A DNA stretch of 44,309 nucleotides. It comes from Streptomyces tauricus (lineage in GTDB: Bacteria; Actinomycetota; Actinomycetes; Streptomycetales; Streptomycetaceae). The notes under the pieces are model-generated. The model was given only the letters and a program-made list of their open reading frames with translations, searched no databases and was not told the DNA's origin. The DNA lies in NCBI RefSeq assembly GCF_014650955.1, contig NZ_BMVY01000050.1:1-44309 (forward strand), given 5' to 3'. Shown here piece after piece: positions 17,075 through 24,777 of this stretch (positions are counted from its first letter, which is position 1; each line of letters starts with the position of its first letter). Both the position numbers and the translations under genes were made by a program.

Positions 17075-17872
17075 TTAGTTCGCGGTACGCACCGTGACTT
17101 TGCCGTCCTGGGTGTGGGCGGACACCACATGGGAGCTGCTGTTGTCCCGCGGCACCGACACATCCACGGAGCCGTCCTGGGCACCGGTCGTGACCCGGTA
17201 CTCGGCGTGCGGCAGCCCGATGGTGAGCGAACCGTCCTGCCCGCGCGCGGAGACCCGGTCCGGAACGGAGGCGAAGTCGAGCCGGGTGGACCCGTCCCGC
17301 GTGTTCACCTCCACCCGCCGGGAGTCGATACCACTGCCGTGGACGGACCCGTCCGCGGTACGCAGTGTCAGAGGCCCGGAGACATCCTCGACCCGCACGG
17401 ACCCATCGCTCGCCCGGATGTCGAGGGCTTCCTCGAACCCGGTGGCCCGCACGCTCCCGTCCTGATCCTTCACCGTCAGCGCGACCCCGCGCGGCACGAC
17501 GATCCGGTGCTTGGCAGAACAGTCGGCGACCACGCCGGAGCAGTGCACCCGGAGCTTGAGGGTGTCGCCCTTCTCCATGCTCCAGGTGATGTCGGGGTCC
17601 TTGCCGATCGCGACGTCGGCCTTGAACCACCGGGTGACCTGGACCTGGTCCACGTCCCCCACGACCAGCTCCAGCGCCGAGTCGTCGGAATCAACGGTCA
17701 ACGTCCGCCCGTCGATCGCGAACGACCGCGTCTCAGGTTCCTTGTCCTCATCAGCGCTGTTCCCACACCCGGAGGCCAGCAGCCCCAAGGCGACCACCCC
17801 CACACCGACGGCGGCCAGGCCCCCGCGACGCCCCCGCACACCCCTGCTCGTAGACCGCTGACGACCACTCAT
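17075..17872 (-). CDS. DUF4097 lipoprotein
   Basis: This 265-residue secreted lipoprotein has a basic N-terminus and hydrophobic core ending in LGLLASGC, so C36 is the lipidated residue. The mature part is a beta-helix-like DUF4097 domain built from repeats of DGS-containing turns (KDQDGSVRATG, ASDGSVRVEDVSG, TADGSVHGSG, NTRDGSTRLDF, GQDGSLTIG, GAQDGSVDV, TQDGKVTV). DUF4097 proteins face the outside of the membrane; many are adhesin-like, and the ligand is unknown. ATG 17872 has GGGGGAG eight bases upstream. It lies immediately before the tRNA-Val gene and is transcribed away from it. Confidence 0.85.
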   Translation of the reverse strand: MSGRQRSTSRGVRGRRGGLAAVGVGVVALGLLASGCGNSADEDKEPETRSFAIDGRTLTVDSDDSALELVVGDVDQVQVTRWFKADVAIGKDPDITWSMEKGDTLKLRVHCSGVVADCSAKHRIVVPRGVALTVKDQDGSVRATGFEEALDIRASDGSVRVEDVSGPLTLRTADGSVHGSGIDSRRVEVNTRDGSTRLDFASVPDRVSARGQDGSLTIGLPHAEYRVTTGAQDGSVDVSVPRDNSSSHVVSAHTQDGKVTVRTAN

Positions 17873-18062
17873 GACGGGACTCCCCCCAGCTGCGAACGCC
17901 CGGGGCCCCACCTGCGCCCCGAACACTTCGACCGTACGGACCCGTCCCCCACGGCGGGATCCGGGCCACTCCCGGATCCGGGGTGGGGTAAACCCCCGCA
18001 CGGCCCCCCGGAACGGGTTTGCGGGGCACCACCCCGGGCAATGTAGGCTGTCGACTCGTCCC

Positions 18063-18137
18063 GGGCGCGTAGCTCAGTGGTAGAGCGCCGCCCTTACAAG
18101 GCGGATGTCGGCGGTTCGAAACCGTCCGCGCCCACCA
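18063..18137 (+). tRNA. tRNA-Val (UAC), integration site of the AICE
   Basis: The complete cloverleaf includes encoded CCA. The acceptor stem is GGGCGCG with CGCGCCC, the D-arm GCTC..GAGC, the anticodon stem CCGCC/GGCGG around CTTACAA (anticodon UAC), and the T-arm GGCGG-TTCGAAA-CCGTC. The element's integrase ends 93 bases beyond the 3' end, the usual arrangement for pSAM2-type integration into a tRNA 3' half. The tRNA remains intact. Confidence 0.95.
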
Positions 18138-18153
18138 GTCCCAGGACACGACT

Positions 18154-18195
18154 AAGGCCCAGGTCAACCGGCGTGATGCCGGATGCCTGGGCCTT
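18154..18195. terminator. Nested hairpin between tRNA-Val and integrase
   Basis: AAGGCCCAGG (18154-18163) pairs perfectly with CCTGGGCCTT (18186-18195), enclosing a second hairpin CCGGC/GCCGG. It is suited to ending both the tRNA and the integrase transcripts, and lies near the attachment region. Confidence 0.7.
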
Positions 18196-18229
18196 GATCT
18201 TTGTCGGCGCGTTTTCGCCGCCGTGCCAC

Positions 18230-19363
18230 TTACGTGCCAGAAGGATCCTGCGGAGGCCGCTTGACCTTCCGGATCTGCCCGTCGACGTAGTCGGCGATCT
18301 GGTGATCACGCCCGTTGACGAGGTGCTGATAGATCAGCGCGGCCCGCACGGACGAGTGGCCCATGCGGTGCATCAGCTCACGGGTGGTGGCTCCACCGGT
18401 CGCGGCGAGGGTGTTCCCGGTGTGCCGAAGATCGTGGAAATGGACGTCACCGAGGCCGGTCGAGTCGAGCGCCCGAAGCCAGATCCGTCGGAAGTTGTTC
18501 CGCCGCAGAACACCACCGCGGGCCCCGACGAAGACGAGCCCGGTCCGGCCGGCACTCGCGTACTCGGCGAGGTGATGGGCCAGCTCCTCGACGAGCGAGG
18601 CAGGGAACGCCACGGTTCGGACACCGGCCGCGCTCTTGGGAGCCTTGACCGTGAGGCCGTCGGTACGCGTCTCGGCATACGCGCGACGAACGGAGACGGT
18701 ACGGGCCTCCAGGTCGATGTCACGGCGCTGGAGTGCGGCCAGCTCACCGAAGCGGAGCGCCGTGAACGCGGCCAGGAGGATCAAGACGCGGCAGTGCGGA
18801 GGAACAGCCTCGGCTAGCCGGTAGACCTCAGGCACGGACAGGAACGGCCGCTCGGTGTGGGTGACCGCCCCAGCGCCCTTGATCCGGCACGGGTTGCGCT
18901 GGATCAGTCCGTCATCCACGGCCGTGTTCATGATGGCGCGGAGTACTTGGTACGACTTGGACACGGTGGCCACGCCGACCCCGGAAGCGAGGAGGTCGGT
19001 ACGCCAGCGCCGTACCTGCGGTGTGGTGATCTCCCGCAACGGAACCGCACGGAAGCTCGGCAGGATGTGCAGCTTGAGCACGCCCGCGTTGCGCTCCCGA
19101 GTGGTGGCGGCGTAGTCGCGATCTTTGAACCAGGACTCCGCGAAGTCACCGAAGATCACCGTGACGTCAGGGTTCTGCCAGTTGCCGTCGAGGATCTCGG
19201 CCTCTTGCTTCACGAGCCAGCGGTCCGCGTCGGTCTGCGTGGCGAACGTCTTGTCCGCGGTGCGCATCAGACCGTCCGGGCCCCGGTAGCGGGCCTGGAA
19301 GCGCCCCGAGGGCAGCTTGCGTACGGATCCGAAGCGGCGACGGCGCCCTTTGGCGTTGGGCAT
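18230..19363 (-). CDS. int: Tyrosine recombinase (AICE integrase)
   Basis: The 377-residue protein has an N-terminal arm-binding part, a SAM-like core-binding domain at ~66-150, and a catalytic domain with R204 (TALRFGEL), K243 (VKAPKS), H310/R313 (FHDLRHTG), H336 (GHSS) and nucleophile Y345 (ALIYQHL). All six conserved residues are present, so it should catalyse integration into, and with Xis excision from, the tRNA-Val site. Its ATG shares bases with the xis stop (ATGA), so it is translated by coupling. The gene ends next to the tRNA, as in pSAM2. Confidence 0.93.
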   Translation of the reverse strand: MPNAKGRRRRFGSVRKLPSGRFQARYRGPDGLMRTADKTFATQTDADRWLVKQEAEILDGNWQNPDVTVIFGDFAESWFKDRDYAATTRERNAGVLKLHILPSFRAVPLREITTPQVRRWRTDLLASGVGVATVSKSYQVLRAIMNTAVDDGLIQRNPCRIKGAGAVTHTERPFLSVPEVYRLAEAVPPHCRVLILLAAFTALRFGELAALQRRDIDLEARTVSVRRAYAETRTDGLTVKAPKSAAGVRTVAFPASLVEELAHHLAEYASAGRTGLVFVGARGGVLRRNNFRRIWLRALDSTGLGDVHFHDLRHTGNTLAATGGATTRELMHRMGHSSVRAALIYQHLVNGRDHQIADYVDGQIRKVKRPPQDPSGT

Positions 19364-19575
19364 CAGGCCACCGCCTTGAGATGCGAGGTACGACCGGTGA
19401 TCGGCTCCACGGTGTGCGCCGCCACGAAGGCGTCCACAGCACTTTCGGGGATGCGGACATGACGGCCGACCTTGACGAAGGTGATGCGCCGCTCGGCGAT
19501 CAGGCGTCGAGGGAAGCGGGCCGTCGTGCCAAGCAGCTCGGCGACCTGGTCGACGCTGAGGTAGCGGTCTCTCAT
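19363..19575 (-). CDS. xis: Excisionase (helix-turn-helix)
   Basis: The 70-residue protein has the HTH_17 excisionase form: YLSVDQVAELLGTTARFPRRLIAERRITFVKVGRHVRIPESAVDAFV. It is a MerR-like winged helix that bends DNA at att arms and steers the integrase toward excision. Its start codon overlaps the rep stop (ATGA), and its own stop overlaps the int start, so the three genes are one translational unit. GGAAGGAG lies upstream of the ATG. Confidence 0.92.
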   Translation of the reverse strand: MRDRYLSVDQVAELLGTTARFPRRLIAERRITFVKVGRHVRIPESAVDAFVAAHTVEPITGRTSHLKAVA

Positions 19576-20951
19576 ATTGCGGCTCCTTCCGTGGCGCGTT
19601 GGTCGCGTAGGGCTTCGCGTGCGGTTTCACGGTTGAGTTGCAGGTCGCGGGCGATGGTGGCGGCGAGTGCGGATTCGCCGGGGGTGTGGCCGTGTCCGGC
19701 GTATTGCCAGTCGGCCAGGACGAGGACGGTGTCCGGCTCGATGTCGTTGAGGCCGAGTACTTGGCGTTCCTGCTCGGCACGGAAGTCGGCACGGGCCTGC
19801 CGGAGCTCCCCGAGGGTGGTCGAGTAACGCCGGGACTTGGAGGAGAAGTGGCCGCGGAAGCCGAGCATGTGGGCCCAGGCCCAGAGGCGCCGGTCCGGAT
19901 ACAGCGGATCGAGTCGCTTGCACGCTTCGATCAGGCTGCGGGTGTGGTCGGGCACGTCGTGGCGGTCGAGTTCGGAGAGTTCGCCGATGCGGCGGTCGAT
20001 GGAGCCGGTGTTCTCGGCGGCTTTGGTGGCGTACTTGGCGACGTACGAGGCCACGGCTTGCTCAGTGATGTCGGAGCCGTCGCCGAACGCCTTCACGGGC
20101 CGTACGTCGAGCTGAGTGCCCCACCGGAAGGCGCGGGCGGGCTCATTCTCGATGGCAGGCACGGAGACCGATGTGTAGGAGTGCGCCGCGGCGGCTTTGA
20201 TGGCATCCGAGAGCAGGTCAGCCGATGCCCAGAATGGGGGCGGGGTGTCAGGTCCGTCCGGGCCGTCGATGCGGACCACGGCGTGGAAGTGCAGGGCGCC
20301 GCGCTTCTGGAACTCGGCGACCTTTCCGTACGAGAGCCGAGCGACCTCCTTGAGCTCGCGTTGGGTGAGGCCGGCGCGGACAGCGATCTCGCGGCGCAGT
20401 CGGTTGGTGAAGCGCTGCCACAGCTGTCCGGCGTAGTTGTTGAACAGGACGGCGCCCGCGTAGTCGTACGTCTTCGGATCGAGTGCCGTGCCGAGCACGG
20501 GGGCGTCCGACGGGTGGCGGGTGCCGCAGCGGCAGGTGCCCCGGTCGGGACGGTTGTGGACCGGTCCGAAGGACGGAGCGGTGAGGGTGGCGAAGACGCG
20601 GGGGTGGTCGCGAACGGTGGCGGGGATGTCTCGGCGGTCGTCCCCGGCCAGGCCCGCGCGGATGAGGTGGTAGGTGTCTCCGGCGTACGTCCAGGCGCAG
20701 GAGGGGCAGCGGGAGGCGCGGCGGTTTCCGCAAGCGACGCGGAGCCGTCCGCCGGGCTCGTTCTCGGTGGAGTAGCGGTGCAGGGTCTCGCCGGTCGTCT
20801 TGTCCTTGGCGAGTGTCCAGCCGGTGAGGTGGATCGGGTCGGCGCAGCCGCCGGTGCGGTGGATCTGGTCCTGCCAGCGGTCGAAGTCGTCGGCCGAAGC
20901 CACCCTCAGCAGGTCGCCGAGGGTGATCGGGTTGAGGAGGACGTCAGGCAC
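19572..20951 (-). CDS. RepSA-like rolling-circle replication initiator
   Basis: This 459-residue initiator resembles RepSA of pSAM2. A zinc-knot-like segment CGNRRASRCPSC lies at ~74-85 and a second CRCGTRHP at ~140-147. The metal-binding HUH-type motif ALHFHAVVRIDG is at ~219-230 and the catalytic tyrosine region ASYVAKYATK (Y303, Y307) at ~301-310, the standard order of HUH nickases. It should nick one strand at the element's double-strand origin and remain covalently attached during transfer-type replication. GTG 20951 has GGGGAGGG five bases upstream and overlaps the previous small gene by eight bases. A longer frame to 21170 is not credible. Confidence 0.88.
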   Translation of the reverse strand: MPDVLLNPITLGDLLRVASADDFDRWQDQIHRTGGCADPIHLTGWTLAKDKTTGETLHRYSTENEPGGRLRVACGNRRASRCPSCAWTYAGDTYHLIRAGLAGDDRRDIPATVRDHPRVFATLTAPSFGPVHNRPDRGTCRCGTRHPSDAPVLGTALDPKTYDYAGAVLFNNYAGQLWQRFTNRLRREIAVRAGLTQRELKEVARLSYGKVAEFQKRGALHFHAVVRIDGPDGPDTPPPFWASADLLSDAIKAAAAHSYTSVSVPAIENEPARAFRWGTQLDVRPVKAFGDGSDITEQAVASYVAKYATKAAENTGSIDRRIGELSELDRHDVPDHTRSLIEACKRLDPLYPDRRLWAWAHMLGFRGHFSSKSRRYSTTLGELRQARADFRAEQERQVLGLNDIEPDTVLVLADWQYAGHGHTPGESALAATIARDLQLNRETAREALRDQRATEGAAI

Positions 20952-21129
20952 GGGCGCCCTCCCCTGCGGTCGAGCGGCGGGAGGTACCGGTGCCGTGGCA
21001 GGCCGGGCAGTTGGCGGTGATGATCCGCAGGTGGCCGTGCCGGTCACGTCCGCCGAGGGTGATGGCGACGGAAGCATGACCGTTGCAGTTCGAGCAGATG
21101 TGAGCCTGCGGGTGGCTGTGCGGGGGCAT
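20944..21129 (-). CDS. Small zinc-ribbon AICE protein
   Basis: The 61-residue protein has two CxxC pairs: ICSNCNG and NCPACHGTGTS, like the DnaJ/zinc-ribbon fold. It overlaps the initiator start by eight bases (stop at 20944-20946), so the two are translated together. Similar tiny proteins occur before rep in pSAM2-like elements. The role is unknown; it may assist replication or bind the partner DNA. GGAAGG lies upstream. Confidence 0.75.
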   Translation of the reverse strand: MPPHSHPQAHICSNCNGHASVAITLGGRDRHGHLRIITANCPACHGTGTSRRSTAGEGARA

Positions 21130-21218
21130 GCTGGGGGGTTCCTTCCGGTTGCGAGATCGGAGAGGGGCACGGCTCCCGGGCGGCGGAGACTTGGCGGTTG
21201 AGGCCGCCCGGGAGTAGG

Positions 21219-21533
21219 TCAGCGGTGCTTCGCCTCGCTCGTGATGAGCGAGCGGATGACCAAGGCGCAGATGGCGACGGACGCACCAGTGATGGCGACC
21301 GCCAGGAGCATCGAGACGAGTACGGCGCCGACGACCAGGACGACGGCCATGCCGCTTCCGACGAGGGCGACGACGGCGCCAGGGGTGAGCTGAACAGTCG
21401 GCTGAGTCGGAGCAACAGATACGGGCGCGGGGGCTGGCGGGGTGTGCTGGATGATGGCCGTCGGCTCGATGACGACGGGCGGGGTGATGAAGCCGGTGGG
21501 CTGCGGCATGGACGGGATCTTCGGGCGGAACAT
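21219..21533 (-). CDS. SpdD-like membrane spread protein
   Basis: This 104-residue protein has a Pro/Thr-rich N-terminus (~1-48) followed by a long hydrophobic region at ~50-90 (VVALVGSGMAVVLVVGAVLVSMLLAVAI), probably two spans. It ends ALVIRSLITSEAKHR. The length, composition and place match SpdD-type proteins, which help intramycelial plasmid spreading after transfer. AAGGGAG lies upstream of the ATG. Confidence 0.8.
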   Translation of the reverse strand: MFRPKIPSMPQPTGFITPPVVIEPTAIIQHTPPAPAPVSVAPTQPTVQLTPGAVVALVGSGMAVVLVVGAVLVSMLLAVAITGASVAICALVIRSLITSEAKHR

Positions 21534-21557
21534 CGGCGGATCTCCCTTCGGGACGGG

Positions 21558-21713
21558 TTACTTGACGGCGGTGTCGATGACCGGGGCGAGGAGGCTGTCC
21601 GCGATGAGGTAGCCGCCGAGCAGCAGCACTAGGACCAGCCAGAGCGGCGGGCGGATGAGCTTGACGCCGAGGTAGCCGACGGCGGCAAGGGCGAGCCAGA
21701 GCGGAACGTCCAC
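21558..21713 (-). CDS. Very small membrane protein
   Basis: The 51-residue protein is almost all hydrophobic, with two spans: PLWLALAAVGYLGVKLI and LWLVLVLLLGGYLIADSLLAPVI. It starts at GTG 21713, ten bases after AGGAG. The longer frame to 21818 runs through the start of the next gene. It is likely another spread or transfer accessory protein. Confidence 0.7.
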   Translation of the reverse strand: MDVPLWLALAAVGYLGVKLIRPPLWLVLVLLLGGYLIADSLLAPVIDTAVK

Positions 21714-21724
21714 GGGGCGGGCTC

Positions 21725-21916
21725 CTATCGGGCGGTGCAGCGGTGGGTACGGGCGGCGAGCTGGGCGGCGGTCGCGCTGCCGTAGTCGGCGGACCAGCCG
21801 CACCGGTCGTTCGTGCACACGGCGGCGTGCTTGGTCTGGCCGTTGCGGTCGCGGTGGGTGCCGATCTGCACGGGCCCGATCCGCATCACGGAGTGGAAGT
21901 GGTCGCGAGCAGGCAT
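21725..21916 (-). CDS. Mobile-element transfer protein
   Basis: The 63-residue protein MPARDHFHSVMRIGPVQIG... CTNDRCGWSADYG... has one CxxxxC pair and a terminal HRC. It matches the small transfer proteins found between the spd genes and the DUF2637 gene in many Streptomyces AICEs. GGGAG lies nine bases before the ATG. Its precise role is not known. Confidence 0.75.
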   Translation of the reverse strand: MPARDHFHSVMRIGPVQIGTHRDRNGQTKHAAVCTNDRCGWSADYGSATAAQLAARTHRCTAR

Positions 21917-21937
21917 GTCGGTGGCGCTCCCTTCTGA

Positions 21938-22642
21938 TCAGGCAAGTTGGGCGGCGATGGCACGGGCGAGCTGGGGTGGAACGCCGAGGCGTGCGCGCAG
22001 GGTGTCGAGGTCGATCCGGGAGCCGGTTCGGGCGTGGTGGTCGGCGGCGACTTTCCGGGCGTGGTCGACCAACGCGGCCGGAACCGGCGGGGCCGCAGCG
22101 ACGGGCAGAGCCGGGGAAGCTTCCGGAACTGGGACCGGAACAGCGGCCGGGAGCGCTGGAACTTCCTCGGACTCGGGCACCACGACCGGCACGGATCCCG
22201 GCTTAGGCGAGGCGACCGGTTCGGGGCAGGTCTCGGACTCCGGTGCCGCGGCCGGCACTTCGGTCGCCGCCGGGTGGTCGTTGGCGGAGTGGGCCAGGAG
22301 TGTGCCGCCCATGAAGGCCAGGGCGGGCCAGGCTGCGACGAGGATGCTCAGCCAGGCCGGGACCCGGTCGAGGTCGAGGAGTCCGGCGGTGGCGATGTTG
22401 GCGCCGAGCGAGGCGACCAAGGCGATGACGAACCAGCACCAGGCCAGCCGGGACGGCCCCTCGGAGCGCAGTCGTCGCCAGGCGGCGACCAGGAGCAGGT
22501 CAACGCTGATCGGGTAGGCCCAGGCTTTCCAGCCGCTCTGTCCGGCAGCGGCGGCCAGGTCGTGCAGGTGGGCGAAGGAGAGTGCCCCGGCAATGACGGC
22601 TTGGACGAGTACGGCGTCGACTCGGAGGGCGGGGCGGGCCAT
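21938..22642 (-). CDS. DUF2637 membrane protein of the AICE
   Basis: The 234-residue protein has a DUF2637 domain: about four spans at ~8-120, including AVIAGALSFAHLHDLAAAAG and WAYPISVDLLLVAAWRRLR. A Pro/Val/Glu-rich linker (~125-180) and a C-terminal helix-turn segment (RIDLDTLRARLGVPPQLARAIAAQLA) follow. Similar proteins are commonly encoded beside TraB in AICEs and probably assist DNA transfer at hyphal membranes. ATG 22642 has GGAAGGAG seven bases upstream, so the ATG six codons earlier is rejected. Confidence 0.85.
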   Translation of the reverse strand: MARPALRVDAVLVQAVIAGALSFAHLHDLAAAAGQSGWKAWAYPISVDLLLVAAWRRLRSEGPSRLAWCWFVIALVASLGANIATAGLLDLDRVPAWLSILVAAWPALAFMGGTLLAHSANDHPAATEVPAAAPESETCPEPVASPKPGSVPVVVPESEEVPALPAAVPVPVPEASPALPVAAAPPVPAALVDHARKVAADHHARTGSRIDLDTLRARLGVPPQLARAIAAQLA

Positions 22643-22726
22643 CACGGCTCCTTCCGACAACGAGGCATGGAGGGGGTAGGGACCTCGCGCGAGGGACGGT
22701 CGCGCCGACCGGGGGTGCAGAGAGGA

Positions 22727-24082
22727 TCAAGCGGTGGCGGAGGCCGTCTTGGAGAGCGGCACTCGGGCCGAGGACAGCGGAGCGACCACGGGCCGGAAGG
22801 GCTCCAGGGCTGGCAGGTCCGGAGTCCGGTCAGCGTGCTTGTTGCAGATGTTCACGGCTTGACGCAGCGAGGTGTGCGGGGCGCGGATGCGGGCCCAGCC
22901 GCCGGAGGAGTCGCCGGTGACGGCGATGCCGGGGGTTTCGGTGGGGATCTGGATGGCGGCGAGGACGGCGTCCGGGGCGATGTCGCCGAAGGCCATGTTC
23001 GCGGAGGATTCGTCGTTGACGCGGTGTGCGGTACGACCGGTGAGCTGGGCGCGGAGCATGGTGATGCCCTTGCCGAGTTCGGAGCCGAAGCGCTGCCCGC
23101 AGATCTCCAGGTAGATCCCGGAGGCGCGGCCGAGTTGGGCGAGCCGGACCAGGGCGGTGACGATGCGATCCCGGCGCTTCTCTTGATCCTTGGTGGCGAA
23201 CAGGGCGAGTTCGGCGACTTCATCGACCAAGACGACGACCGGGACCGGACGCATGTCGGCAGGCAGGTCCCAGATGTCTGCGGCGATCTGTGCGTCCGGG
23301 ACGTTGACGCTGATGCGCTGCTGAGCGCGGATGAGTTGGTAGACGTCCTCCATGTGCGTCACGAGCGCTTCGAGGAGTTCGAGGGCGGTGTCCGGGTTGT
23401 CGGCGAGGGCGGAGAAACGCCGGGCGAGCGGAAAGAGTTCGACGCCCTGTTTGCAGTCGATGCCGACCAAGGCGACGTCCTGCGCGGCGAGTCCGGCAAC
23501 GAGGTTGCGCTGATAGACGGACTTCCCTGACTCGGTTGCGCCGAGCGTGAGCCCGTGCGGCACGGCCCGGTAGTCGCGGTAGTGGACCGAGCCGTCTTCA
23601 CGTAACGCGACCGGCACCCGCATCGGCCGGGTGTCGGCGGTGGCCGGCATCTGTACTCGCTTGAGCACGTCGTAGCCGGTCATGCGTACCTCCACCACGC
23701 CGGAGCGCAGCTCACGGGAGGTCACGCCGTACATGCCGAAGGAGTGGCGGAGTCGGTCCGACGCGGCCGAGACGTCGAAGGCGTCCTGACCCGGGCGGAG
23801 CTTGAGACGCAGTACCAGGCCCGTACGGGTGGGCCGGATCCGCAAGATGCGCGGGACACGAGACTCGGGCACCGGCCGGTTCGTGATGCGGGCCAGGGCC
23901 AGGCGCCACCGGGAGGGCGGCACCGTCAGCCCGCAGGCGTCCATGACTGAGACGTAACGGACCAGGACCCGCAGGACAGCGAAGGTGACGCCGAAGACCA
24001 GCCAGTACCAGGCGGGGCGCCGCCACCGCAGGAGACCCGCAGCGGCGACGACCAGCACAAGGACGATCAGGAAGGCAGTCAT
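22727..24082 (-). CDS. TraB-type FtsK/SpoIIIE DNA translocase
   Basis: This 451-residue membrane ATPase has two N-terminal spans (~2-45) and a motor domain with Walker A GATESGKS (181-188) and Walker B VVVLVDEVAEL (~282-292). These fit the single-protein conjugative pumps of Streptomyces, which move double-stranded DNA between hyphae. A C-terminal winged-helix part that recognises transfer sites is expected; the last ~90 residues could hold it but are not clearly diagnostic. ATG 24082 follows the previous stop by two bases. A longer start at 24187 would overlap the small upstream gene. Confidence 0.92.
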   Translation of the reverse strand: MTAFLIVLVLVVAAAGLLRWRRPAWYWLVFGVTFAVLRVLVRYVSVMDACGLTVPPSRWRLALARITNRPVPESRVPRILRIRPTRTGLVLRLKLRPGQDAFDVSAASDRLRHSFGMYGVTSRELRSGVVEVRMTGYDVLKRVQMPATADTRPMRVPVALREDGSVHYRDYRAVPHGLTLGATESGKSVYQRNLVAGLAAQDVALVGIDCKQGVELFPLARRFSALADNPDTALELLEALVTHMEDVYQLIRAQQRISVNVPDAQIAADIWDLPADMRPVPVVVLVDEVAELALFATKDQEKRRDRIVTALVRLAQLGRASGIYLEICGQRFGSELGKGITMLRAQLTGRTAHRVNDESSANMAFGDIAPDAVLAAIQIPTETPGIAVTGDSSGGWARIRAPHTSLRQAVNICNKHADRTPDLPALEPFRPVVAPLSSARVPLSKTASATA

Positions 24083-24084
24083 GA

Positions 24085-24441
24085 TCAGACCGCCTGCGAA
24101 GCCGAGCCCGCGACAGCCAGCGAGGTGACCGCGACCACGCGGAAGGCGATGCCGTGACGCTTCTGACCGTTGAACTCGTTCTCCCACGGCCGGGCGATCA
24201 GACCGGTCAGCGCGACCGGGGTGCCCATGACCAGTTCCTCGGAGACGCCCGACTCGGGAACGGTCAGGGAAAGGATCTCCACCTCGTTGTTGGCCGCGAA
24301 CATCACGTCCACGGTCAGCAGCTTCGCGCCGGTCTCGGCGTCCATGGCGATCTCACCGGTCCGGCGGTCCTTCAGCTTCGTCTGCGGAGCCTTGGCGACC
24401 ATCACGGTGGCGTTGGAAGTGTCGACGGGGATCTGACGCAT
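24085..24441 (-). CDS. Conserved small AICE protein
   Basis: The 118-residue soluble protein (MRQIPVDTSNATVMVAKAPQTKLKD...) contains SGVSEELVMGTPVALTGLIARPWE, an OB-fold-like pattern. It is regularly found directly upstream of traB in AICEs. It is the first gene of the leftward transfer operon, which starts downstream of the twin palindromes. Its role is not known; single-stranded DNA binding would be a guess. AGAGGTAG lies upstream of the ATG. Confidence 0.75.
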   Translation of the reverse strand: MRQIPVDTSNATVMVAKAPQTKLKDRRTGEIAMDAETGAKLLTVDVMFAANNEVEILSLTVPESGVSEELVMGTPVALTGLIARPWENEFNGQKRHGIAFRVVAVTSLAVAGSASQAV

Positions 24442-24555
24442 TATGGAACTACCTCTCTGAGGGTGGGAGCGGCGTGCTTACTTGGCGGTGGGGACGCCGC
24501 TCCTGTGCGTTGACGGGTGGCCCGCAGCGAAGCTGTAGCCACTCGCACCGTCCGT

Positions 24556-24593
24556 CTGGTGCGCACCAGTAGGTTGCAACTGGTGCGCACCAG
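24556..24593. promoter_or_regulatory. Twin 14-base palindromic operators
   Basis: CTGGTGCGCACCAG is repeated perfectly at 24556-24569 and 24580-24593, with starts 24 bases apart. Each is a perfect palindrome. They lie 115-150 bases upstream of the transfer operon, where a repressor such as the XRE or GntR protein could bind. Confidence 0.75.
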
Positions 24594-24682
24594 AAGTCAA
24601 GCACTGTAGTGACTCCGGCGTTGCAACTCGCTTTGCTGCGACACTTCTAGAGAAGCGCTCGCGCCAACGATTCGGTAGCCAA

Positions 24683-24713
24683 CAGGGGTTAACACACGTC
24701 TCGTTAACCCCTG
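24683..24713. promoter_or_regulatory. 11-base inverted repeat upstream of the XRE regulator
   Basis: CAGGGGTTAAC and GTTAACCCCTG face each other around a 9-base spacer, a perfect match. Its position 65 bases before the regulator start fits an autoregulatory operator. Confidence 0.65.
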
Positions 24714-24777
24714 CCGACCTGCACCGATGTGAGGCATGCTGCTGTTACGGCTCAACACCCCATGCGGAGCGGCACAG

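Larger units (their letters stand above)
24442..24777. other. Divergent regulatory region of the transfer operon
   Basis: No gene is seen. It contains the two CTGGTGCGCACCAG palindromes, a TTGACT hexamer read leftward (24600-24595) just before them, and the inverted repeat at 24683-24713, so it probably holds the operators and promoters of both divergent units. Confidence 0.6.
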
